64,000 bases of DNA from NCBI GenBank assembly GCA_950097015.1, contig CATNEN010000011.1:1844001-1908000 (forward strand), in the 5' to 3' direction. Below the pieces are notes generated by a model. That model saw only the letters and a program-made list of their open reading frames with translations. It did not search any database and was not told the origin of the DNA. Origin of the DNA: Macrostomum hystrix (taxonomy: Eukaryota; Platyhelminthes; Macrostomidae). The translations under genes and the position numbers were made by a program. Below, in pieces: positions 55,271 through 64,000 of the stretch. The first letter of the stretch is position 1, and each line of letters begins with the position of its first letter.

Positions 55271-58200
55271 CTACTCGGCAACCAGTGGTAGCTTGTCAAT
55301 GCGAATGCGTTCAACTTTGATTGGGAATTCCAGGGTCTCTTCAACGAAGTCCTCGGCGTTGCTGTCCAGTTCGTCTGTGTCGACGCCTGGAATTTGATTT
55401 GTAATTGGGACGGCTAGATGGGCATCTTTAAGGCGTATGTTGAACTGAGCGACTCAATACAGGACAATGCATACGCACTCCCCCTGACCAACTATAAAAA
55501 ACTAAATTCTGTACTCATCCCTGACATACTTAAGAACCGATATTCTGTACTCAGACCTGACCTACTTAAAAAACGACATTATGTACTCAAACCTGACGTA
55601 CTCAAGAACAGACACTCTGTACTCATCCCTGACCTACTCAAGAACATACATTCTGTACTCAGACCTGACCTACTCAAGAACAGACATTCTGTACTCAGAC
55701 CTGACGTACTCAAGAACAGACATTCTGTACTCAGACCTGAAATACTAAAGAACCGACTATTCTGACCTAGTCAAGGAAACATTTTTATACAACCGCAGAT
55801 AAATACAATAATTCAACTGTCTCACCCCTAAGTTCGCGGCGCTTCTGCTTGTCGGCACGGAATCTCTCCTCCAGCTTGTTGCGCCATTTGAGAAACTCGG
55901 CGCGTTGTCGAGCTCGCTTCTCTAACAGCTCCTTGCTAGCCCGAGTAGAAGATTGCAGATCCTCAATGTCGAAACGGCGACTGTAGGTCTTCATGTTCTT
56001 CTTGATGTTCTGCGAATCGAAGTTCAAGTGGGATGGTGTCAATTTTAAGTTAAATCTTGCACATTTAATAATTTAAGCTTTTTAAGTGTATTTAGACAAT
56101 CAGAATAAATTTGGTATAGTAGTTGTCTTCAGCTTCGAGGCCACCTCGAATGCAGAAGCAGAACTGGATGCATCATTTAAGTTAGAAACATTTAGTAGAA
56201 TATTTTTACGCATAAAATAAGCCTTTAGTTGGGTTAACTACTAACCGATATGTATCGAAAAACATACAGGGGATAGGAAATTGCCACAAACCGCAACCCA
56301 CCTTAATCTGCTCATCGGACAGCAGAGTTGGCGGCCTTGGTCGCCAGGCGAACTGGCAGATTCGCTCCAGCTTGTTGATCTTGTGCAGCAGGGTGCCATG
56401 GGATGAGAACACGTAGCTGGCGTTGTCGACCTTGACGTGCCAGAAGGACACGGTGGTGACCACGTAGCGACCAGTAGGATCCCATTCGATATCGGTGGCC
56501 CCGAAGTGCTCCTGATTGGCTGTAGTCTTCATGTCTGACGTGTCAACGAATTCTAAGCCACCGTTAGCTGATCTCAGGCCGGCCAGGACAACGTGCTGTC
56601 CTAGAGGCGACCAACTGATGGTGTTAACGTTGCGCTTCTCCAACACTTTCACCTTCTCAATGTCTTGCGCGTTGACCTGGTAAAACACAACAGACAGGCC
56701 TTTGCTGGCGATGCCCTGCACCATGGCGAATTTGTTGCCCTGCGGCTCCCAGGTGAAACAGGAGACAGCGTCCGTTACTTCGATCTTTTCAACCGGGATG
56801 TTCTTCTCGCGCATGCGAAACACTTCAAAGTTGGTGTAGATGCCAACGTATTTGGGCAGGTTGTCGGCGTCCATCTTTTTCTTGGTGTAGCGATTAACGC
56901 GAACGCACAGGTAGTTGCCCTGGAGATTCGGAGAGGCATAAAAAATGTCGCTGGTGATACGCGTAGATATATAAAACACCGGGTAGTCTTAATACCTTCT
57001 CGATGCTTAAATTACCGCAAGGCACTACACAGGGGATTTTTAGCCTAGTGGTTAGATAGTCGAATTCACTACTCGAGGTCGGGGGTTCGATTCCTGACTT
57101 AACTGGAACAACTTGTTTCTTTGCAAGACACTTAACTTTGCATTGTTTCCCTTCACGTAGCTGTTAAATGGGTACCAGCATCAGCTGGGAGTAATTGAGG
57201 GTGAGTGTGGCATCTCCCAAGTCCATGGACTGAACGGCCGTACACAGCATTCAGATTCAATAATAATAGCCGCGACTGTGTTGTCGGCTGCACATCTGGC
57301 CCGATTGGGGCAGGTTTAATCAACAAATTACTTTATTGTATAAATAAAGAACACATGCCAAGCTCTCTACTGCTTAGCACCAGTAGTACAGTTAAGTAGT
57401 TGTTGCATAAATAAAATTTGGCCTAGTTATTCGTCCCGATTTCAAACTAAGGAATAATAGAATAGAATAATAGAGAAATCCTTTGATGACAGTCGAGTCT
57501 CAGTCAACGTGAGACAATATTGCTTTTTCACCGACTCCTGAACAAACAAACACGCACGCACCGTTGTGTACATCTGGCCTGACGATAACTGTGACAATGG
57601 GTTAAGCCCCAAATAAATGAGTCACCTTTCTGCCACTTACCTCCTAATTAGAATTTGATCCTAACACTGCCTGTCAGTATCTTCTAAACACTCACTATAA
57701 AGTCTGTAAATGTGCAAATTTTTATAACTGGAAATTAAAGAACTCAAAGCTAACCTGCGGATGCCAGTGCATGCGAACATCGGCCACAGAGAACAGCACT
57801 TTAGTAGCAACCTCGCGCTTATCCGGCATACTCATCAGGATCACCCTGGCGGGCTGGTTGTCAGTTTCGGCAATCCAATAAGCCAGAATGTTGTCAGTTG
57901 GTGACCAGCTTAGATCTTGCACATCCTGCACATTAATGGACTTCTTATCTAGCAGGGAGAAGCTGGGTGTCTCGTACACCTGCAGAGCCTTGCCAGGCTG
58001 GACTCTGGCAAAAAACTCGCCTTTGTGACTCCATTTAAAAACTGGCCATTTGGCGCTCTGCTCGTGCAGAAAGCTGCGCCTCATCTTGCCGCTGATAACG
58101 TCGAACATTTTGATGGCGTGCGGATCTTCTTTGGAGATACTCGGACTGAAGGTCACCAGGTACCTGAGATCGTGATTTTAGGTTTTAGGTGGTTTAACTT

Positions 58201-61067
58201 AACTTAATTAACTTAACAGAAGTTAATTATAGAATGTAATTATTATATAATTGATCATACATGTGCAACACACGGCCGAATCGGCCGGCTGAAACGAGGG
58301 CCAAGCAAGGTAAGTCGCAAAAACCAATCGACCAAGCGCAAAAAAATCAAAGGGGGGACCAAGGGACAAAAAAGGAAGGCGTGAAGAAAAGGAAAAAGGG
58401 GAGAGAAAAAGAGAGCAAATGAGAGCAAACTAAGTCGTAAATAGAGCAAAAACTAAGTCGCATGGCCGGCTAAGATTTGGGAGGTTGCGCATGTATGTAA
58501 TTGATAACTATTTTAATTATCATTCACGACTGCTGTACCAAGCATCCACCAGAACTGCTGTGCCTAGCATCTATTAGGACTGCTGTACCTAGCATCTATC
58601 ATTAATCATAATTAATTTACCTAGCATTTATCATGTTTTCGATACTTATCATTTATGAGGACTGCTATATCTTTGGCCCAATAGTTATTAATAGCCTAAA
58701 AAACAAGTGTGCACTTACCTCTCGCAGGGCGAAAAGTCGATAATCTGCACATTTTTATGCTGGAACCTATTGATCTGTTCAAACGTCTCGCCGCCCCATA
58801 ATGCGATACCCTTGGTATGATAAGTGGCCAAATAGCTGCCCAGGGGTGACCATTGCAGGCGGCTCTCAGTCCAGTTATTGCGCGTGGCATTTTCCGCCGG
58901 CTGGGGATCGCCAGGCCAGTGCCAATAGATGGTGGCCATACTGCCAGCGGCGTGCAGCACGCCGAACTGATCGTGGCAGCGATCCTCCAATAGCCAGGAG
59001 CGCAGATCGCCGCGATCAACAAACGGCGCCTTCTCTGGCGGCTTCCATTCATCATCGGCTTCGGCTAGACGACCGAAGTCGGAGAATTTAAACACGCTCA
59101 AAGTGTGCACTTTATCCAGGTTGGTGCCCTGAATATCAGCCAAAGCATCCAAAGCCTGCTGATCTGTGCGAAAGCAGCACAGAGCAAAGCCCAGGGTGTT
59201 ATCATTCTCGTCCAGTGGCATGTTAAAGCGGACGATTTCGCCATGCTTTACTAGAAATTTGGTTAACAATACGTTTTGCAGTCTCTCCACTCGACTAGAC
59301 TCAACAACTGGTAGGCCGGAGATGACAAGAGCATTGTTGATGGCCTTCTGCTCCTGCGGTTTCTCAGCCAAGATGTCGGCAAGCAGTTCTGCACAAGTAA
59401 AAAAGGAGACTATTTTGTGAAAAAAATTCTAAGCAATGATGTTTTAGTAAAAGTGACATTATTTATATACAACAATATTTAGTTAATATACATTAAGTCA
59501 AAAGTATGCTTCAAAAGCTTTACAAAAGAAAATAATTTTTTGAGAAAACCTAATACTGTTTGTAATATGACAGCACTGTATTTGACAAATAGGGCATGTG
59601 TTATTTGATATATTTGAGCACTTCTAACAAGCTTTCACTAAACCCTATTACTTTAGATGCTTAATTATACTTAATCCTTAAATGTTTAAAAGTTAAATTA
59701 TATTTAACTTTCAAAAAACTTTTTGTCAAAAATTGTTAAGAAAAAATCTTAAGTTTAGAAGTTCAATCTATATATATGTAAAAGCTTTCAACCTCTATAC
59801 AATATAATCTTTGGTTAAAAAAAGAAATCACAAATACTAAATAACCATTGCAAAGTTATCTACCAGACTGATAAGAGCTAAGTGTAAATAATGTTTTAGG
59901 AATATAATGAGTACTGCTTAGGAATGAGCTCAGCAATGTAAAACAGAATAGAGAAGCAGCTAGCTTAAGTAATATATTAAAGCCTACACTTAAATGCTAC
60001 TATTTAACATTTAACGAGTAATTAATAATAATTTAGTATATAGAGATTATAACAATTTGATATACATTACAAGATATACTATCTTGTCAACTATTCATAC
60101 TCTTATAAAACAAACCAGATTAGACTCTATTTTGATATAAAATTGACTTTAAATTACTGAGGCATCTATTTTCATATCAGCTTAGAGCTACATATATATA
60201 AACAAATAATAAAGACAGTAAAAGTGCATAATAAGAAATTTTAAATCATATGGTAGTATGCACATTATAGCATGACAATTTTTTATCCTAGGGTTACAAT
60301 GCTAGCACTTTGGGTCTAGTTTGCTAATAGTTTAATGAAAGTCCAATTTTCTGTTCTGTTTCAAGGTATGCTTTTTATCTTTCTTTTGGATTCCATTGGT
60401 TGCTATATGTAGCATTCGATAAGTCAAGTTCTCAAAACCAAATATAATGAGTGCAAAATAGTGCATAGGCCTAGAGCATAGAACACTAGAAATCTAACAT
60501 TTTGGCTTAACAAGCACAATGCCAAGCTAGCAATAGCTTTGGCCTGTGCAAACCTATAGGAAAAAAGGTAAATTGGGGTGCTCAAAATTTCATTTTTCTA
60601 CAGGGATGATAGTGTTCTAACTATAACTATGCCCATAATATTGCCTTTAATTCAAAATGGTCTTAATTGAGATGAAACTAACAATCCAGTTCTCACTTGA
60701 CATTGTAGATCTCATTATTAACATATCTTCCTATATTGCATCAAACTGCTAAGTAATTATATAAACTTTGATTTAGAAAAAATGTTTTATTGTTTCAGGG
60801 AAATGTTGACTGCCAAGGCTGGTATGTACAAAAATACTAAATAGATGTAACAGGCTAAATCTAGATGTCAAGATTTTTATTTACATTGACATAAGTGCAT
60901 CATATAATAATTTAAAGTGTATAAGCAGCGAAGATATTGCATAAAAGGAAAAAACCTTGATCAAGTCATAAATGTATCCTACCTTTGTCGTCTATATTAT
61001 CGACATAGTCTTCAGGGTCTGTAAAGTCCTCTCCACTAACATCAATCGCATCTTCATCAGAAAGCAT
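55271..61067 (-). CDS. EIF3B: Eukaryotic translation initiation factor 3 subunit B, complete, 693 aa
   Basis: Exons are 60983-61067, 58719-59388, 57755-58163, 56302-56919, 55826-56009 and 55271-55386. Phases join exactly (2082 nt). The protein is a core scaffold of the eIF3 complex, which loads the 40S subunit for translation start. It begins with an acidic MLSDEDAIDVSGEDFTDPED. An RRM follows (NNALVISGLPVVES ... LGFALCCFRTDQQALDALAD). Then comes the WD40-like nine-bladed propeller: LQWSPLGSYLATYHTKGIAL, RYLVTFSPSIS, DVQDLSWSPTDNILAYWIAE, HPQGNYLCVRVNRYTKKK, VSCFTWEPQGNKFAMVQG and ATDIEWDPTGRYVVTTVS. A C-terminal helix is rich in Arg and Lys (RQRAEFLKWRNKLEERFRAD), and the end is VERIRIDKLPLVAE. 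The length matches other invertebrates. All donors are GT and acceptors AG. Introns contain SINEs, a hAT-like MITE and array R23. Confidence 0.97.
55500..55770. repeat. Minisatellite R23 (36 bp unit)
   Basis: About seven copies of a 36 bp unit containing ctcagacctgacctactcaa and gaacagacattctgta in intron 5 of eIF3b. The unit length is a multiple of 3, so an open frame of 115 codons arises by chance. Confidence 0.93.
57040..57250 (+). mobile_element. SINE A copy
   Basis: Forward copy in intron 3 of eIF3b. The head has tagcctagtggttagatagt and gggggttcgattcctgac, then ctttgcaagacacttaactt and the tail agtccatggactgaacgg. Confidence 0.87.
57520..57650 (-). mobile_element. Degraded SINE B
   Basis: Keeps ccgactcctgaacaaacaaa and gttgtgtacatctggcctga, then ccccaaataaatgagtcacc; the tRNA-like head is lost. 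Intron 3 of eIF3b. Confidence 0.5.
58256..58497. mobile_element. hAT-type MITE, 242 bp, with 8 bp target duplication
   Basis: The ends catacatgtgcaac (58256-58269) and gttgcgcatgtatg (58484-58497) are inverted repeats with one mismatch. They are flanked by identical taattgat at 58248-58255 and 58498-58505. An 8 bp duplication is the hAT signature. The interior is purine-rich and non-coding. It lies in intron 2 of eIF3b. Confidence 0.8.
58535..58640. repeat. Short tandem repeat (~33 bp unit)
   Basis: Three imperfect copies of actgctgtacctagcatcta plus flanking words beside the hAT MITE in intron 2 of eIF3b; possibly an array at an early stage. Confidence 0.65.
59389..60982. other. Intron 1 of eIF3b, AT-rich
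   Basis: A 1.6 kb intron without a minisatellite array, SINE or coding exon that I can see. It is the main exception to the arrays-in-long-introns pattern. Confidence 0.6.
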
Positions 61068-62030
61068 TGTCAAGAATCATGCGTTGAATGCAGTCGGTTT
61101 AAAAACAAAAACCTATATTTAATATTTACACTCATCAAAACGAGATCCTTACATTCCAGTAACGCTTGATTTTGATAAAACACGCGCATTACTGGAACGT
61201 GTGTGTTTTAATCATTTTAAAGAGCTCCACTTTAACAAATTTTTATTTAAAAAGTGTAATATTTTGCAGTTAGCATAAATATAGGTTTATATTTTTAATT
61301 TTTTTAGTTTTTTATTTATTTATTTACTACAACTTTATGTCTAAATTTATTATTTTAACTATTTCGACTCTAAACGCGCTTCTCTATTTAATTGATTTCA
61401 TTGTAGCCGTTTCTGGGATTTGAATTCAGTAATATAACGAGAAGAGAAAAGGAAAGAGCTTGCTTTATTTGCGAAACAGTAGCTAAATTTATAGAAAACA
61501 AACGAATGAAAGGTATAACAGGAAAGTTTTGTCTTCCTGTTACCTTCTGCCACAGCAACAGAGAGATAAACGCTCCACGGGCCAGAGGCCCGTTCCTGTG
61601 TGGACTCCAGAGTCACATGAAAAGCGGCAGCGAAGCTCTGCCTCTCGCTTCCAGTGTATTTAAACTCAAGCAGTGCGCACAACAGAGGCAGAATGGGGAG
61701 AGAGGGAGAAACGCTGGGAGATTGCTAACACAGGGGTGCGCAGCTGTTTCTTTGTCCCACACGCACACGCTCCCCAGCGAACGCTCGCCGAACTTCTTCC
61801 TACCATTCCTGGGCCGTATCAATCCACGGACGCCTCGTTGTGTACGCGAATCATATGAGCCATGCAAATACAATGTTCTGAAGCGTATTTGCAAGGCTTA
61901 CAAAGGTTCGTGGTCAACTAGAGAGAGCATATACGCACACCCAACCAATCACCATGCGCCAAGGGGGTCCGAAAGCCTCTTTGACGCTCGATTGGGGAAG
62001 ATCGTTAAACGCGGAACAGCCAATCAGATT
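61068..62030. other. Upstream region of eIF3b
   Basis: It should include the eIF3b promoter. A 197-codon open frame at 61506-62099 has no family resemblance and I do not call it. CCAAT boxes are at about 61944 (ccaatcacc) and 62019 (ccaatcaga). Confidence 0.4.
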
Positions 62031-62035
62031 TCAAA

Positions 62036-62063
62036 GGAAAATTCTGGAAGGCTACGTATAAGG
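62036..62063 (+). promoter_or_regulatory. Heat-shock element followed by a TATA-like box
   Basis: Bases 62037-62049 read gaaaattctggaa, a perfect three-block GAAnnTTCnnGAA heat-shock element. gtataagg follows at 62056-62063, and a CCAAT box lies just upstream. Only small open frames follow (62157-62369, 62507-62770), none recognised. Confidence 0.45.
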
Positions 62064-63047
62064 CGGTGTCGCAGAGCAAAGCTGAGAAAGCTGAACTGAG
62101 CTTAAAAAGCTTTTAAAACAAGGGCAAATATTAAAATATGAAGCGTACTGCTCTGAATGCTGGTTAAGACACTAAAGCTTGGTATAATCTTCGCATTCGG
62201 CCCTCGAACTGCAATAAATATATATATAAATGACGAAAACTCTGTATGTGCCTTATGTGCCTCAAAGTATATACGTAAAGGCAGACGCAAAAATAGTTCT
62301 GCGTTAGGACTTTTCAGTAGAAAATGGATTCGTGGAATTTCGTTAGGCAAATTTCGAGTGAACATCTAACTCCGGATTTTATAATACACAAAAACTCGAT
62401 AGTAATACATGTGTGCTTGAGATCAAGTAGTTTTTTGTTGTAGAGATATCATCGTTCAGCAGAAGGGAACAATATAGTAAGCCCATTAGAACTATTACGC
62501 CCATGCATGCACGTAATTCCTCGACCTATAAGCCCTGAGGTAAAAGCCGAACTTTATTATTGCCATAGCCCCGAGAACATATGCAACGCGAACTACGCTG
62601 AAAACAACTACGTTCATCTTATAAAAGAGATAAAGATTTCACCATTTTCAGACAAAAATCATGAAAACTTCAACATGCGAAAGAAAATCAATATAAATAG
62701 CCAGATAACACACTATTTGATAGTTAGTGATCTGGCGTGCAGGTCTAAGGCATTTCGCTCTAATAGATAGCTACGACCTATATATACTCGTAGATGCATA
62801 CATGCATTATGTAAAGGGAAATACATCATCTACGCTATGAAACAAATTATAAAATATCAAGATGCAGTCATAGATAGCTACGAGTATACAACCTACTTTG
62901 ATTCATGGCCCAATCAGAAATCAGTAGCCAATCAGCTATTGCATGGGATAGAGGATCAGCGATTCCCCATCTCCAAATCCATAGGCATCCATATCGTGTT
63001 CTGTCTCTATGCCCTCGAAATCCTACATAAAAGAGAGCATATACGAG
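62064..63047. other. Region upstream of the last gene
   Basis: Three short plus-strand open frames of 70-87 codons are present but show no recognisable motif or splice pattern. I leave them uncalled. Confidence 0.35.
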
Positions 63048-63080
63048 TATAAAGTCCGCCAAAAACCTCACCGAACATCA
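63048..63080 (+). promoter_or_regulatory. TATA box and initiator of the last gene
   Basis: tataaag at 63048-63054 is followed about 30 bp later by atcagtc (63077-63083), a good initiator match. The ATG is at 63152, giving a 5' UTR of about 70 nt. Confidence 0.55.
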
Positions 63081-63151
63081 GTCCCGAGTTTCTTTTGAGT
63101 GTAGTTTCTTTAGCGAACAAAACTTTAACATAAATAACTTTAACTATAACA

Positions 63152-63220
63152 ATGAACGCTAACAAAATCAGCTTGCTGCTGGTTCTGGTGGCTACTGTTG
63201 GCGTCATAACACCGATTGCT
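63152..63220 (+). CDS. First exon of a secreted protein (signal peptide), runs off window
   Basis: Twenty-three codons read MNANKISLLLVLVATVGVIT then PIA and stop at a perfect donor, gct|gtaagt, in phase 0. The basic start and long hydrophobic core make a signal peptide. The rest of the gene lies beyond 64000, after an intron containing array R24. Product unknown. Confidence 0.7.
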
Positions 63221-63309
63221 GTAAGTTTGTGAACTTTTTTGAGAAAACGGCTTTTTACATTTTATGGAACCTTTTTGTGAGCTATAATGAGCTTCAAGTA
63301 ATTGATTGT

Positions 63310-63915
63310 CATCCCAAACAAAGAACTCATTAAGAATTCGATTGTTATCCCAAACCAAGATCCCTTTCAATAGTCGATTGTTATCCCAAACCAAGATCTC
63401 TTTCAATAGTTGATTGTTATCCCAAACCAACATCTCTTTCAATAGTCGATTGTTATTCCAAACCAAGATCCCTTTCAATAGTCGATTGTTATCACTAATC
63501 AAGATCTCTTTCAATAGTCGATTGTTATCCCAAATCAAGATCTCTTTCAATAGTCGATTGTTATCCCAAACCAAGATCTCTTTCAATAGTCGATTGTTAT
63601 CCCAAACCAAGATCTCTTTCAATAGTCGATTGTTATCCCAAATCAAGATCTCTTTCAATAGTCGATTGTTATCCCAAACCAAGATCTCTTTCAATAGTCG
63701 ATTGTTATCCCAAATCAAGATCTCTTTCAATAGTCGATTGTTATCCCAAACCAAGATCTCTTTCAATAGTCGATTGTTATCCCAAATCAAGATCTCTTTC
63801 AATAGTCGATTGTTATCCCAAACCAAGATCTCTTTCAATAGTCGATTGTTATCCCAAACCAAGATCTCTTTCAATAGTCGATTGTTATCCCAAACCAAGA
63901 TCCCTTTTAATAGTC
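63310..63915. repeat. Minisatellite R24 (36 bp unit)
   Basis: About 16 copies of gattgttatcccaaaccaag plus atctctttcaatagtc in intron 1 of the last gene. Alternating ccaaacc and ccaaatc variants show pairwise higher-order duplication. The 282-residue LLKEILVWDNNR frame on the minus strand is an artefact. Confidence 0.96.
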
Positions 63916-64000
63916 GAAGAAAGGTAGGGAGAAGACAGGCGGAAAGATATATCTTTTTAGAAAGAGAAAGATATTGGGTGTACATCATTAAAGGAGTTGT

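Noticed and set aside
61506-62099. 197-residue open frame
   Set aside because: No recognisable motif, overlapped by open frames on the other strand, and it contains promoter-like elements.
63140-63988. 282-residue LLKEILVWDNNR repeat protein
   Set aside because: 36 bp array R24 in an intron, antisense to the signal-peptide exon.
1-64000. CRISPR-like arrays
   Set aside because: The repeats are head-to-tail tandem units without unique spacers, in a eukaryotic genome.

Overview
This is nuclear DNA from an invertebrate animal. Genes are split by GT-AG introns, coding exons are richer in G+C than the AT-rich DNA around them, and the proteins are animal types (eIF3b, EAPP, a centrin-like protein, an alpha-kinase, a TEX26-like ciliary protein). 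There are many copies of two tRNA-derived SINE families, a dead mariner element and a non-LTR retrotransposon fragment. The sequence alone does not fix the phylum; a flatworm or other lophotrochozoan is a guess. All gene models were spliced by eye from reading frame, intron phase and splice motifs.

Layout. 283-5661 (-): 5' part of a secreted protein made of a repeated eight-cysteine unit; it runs off the left edge. 8491-13333 (-) and 16428-22118 (-): two six-exon tandem paralogues of an unrecognised family, separated by a mariner element. 24529-26668 (-): TEX26-like ciliary protein. 28234-31176 (+): small alpha-kinase. 32068-32140 (-): tRNA-Arg(ACG). 33409-34581 (+): tail-anchored membrane protein with an in-frame TGA. 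37169-38978 (+): protein with two DUF1330-like folds, followed by a CRE/CCAAT array. 42086-44076 (+): centrin-like EF-hand protein whose start codon lies inside an RFX X-box. 44077-50485: gene-poor, with MITE-like elements. 50486-51658 (+): zinc-finger protein. 53084-53620 (+): EAPP C-terminal exon, possibly joined to it. 55271-61067 (-): complete eIF3b, 693 aa. 63152 (+): signal-peptide exon of a gene that runs off the right edge.

The most striking trait is minisatellites. About 25 separate arrays, each with its own 12-50 bp unit, cover very roughly a fifth to a quarter of the window. Most long introns hold one, and almost every long open reading frame that is not a gene is one of these arrays. 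Two transposons sit inside such arrays. Several units carry splice-site-like, hairpin, G-rich or homopurine motifs.

The genes do not form one pathway. Two of them (centrin-like and TEX26-like) look ciliary and both have X-box-like sites, which suggests shared RFX control.
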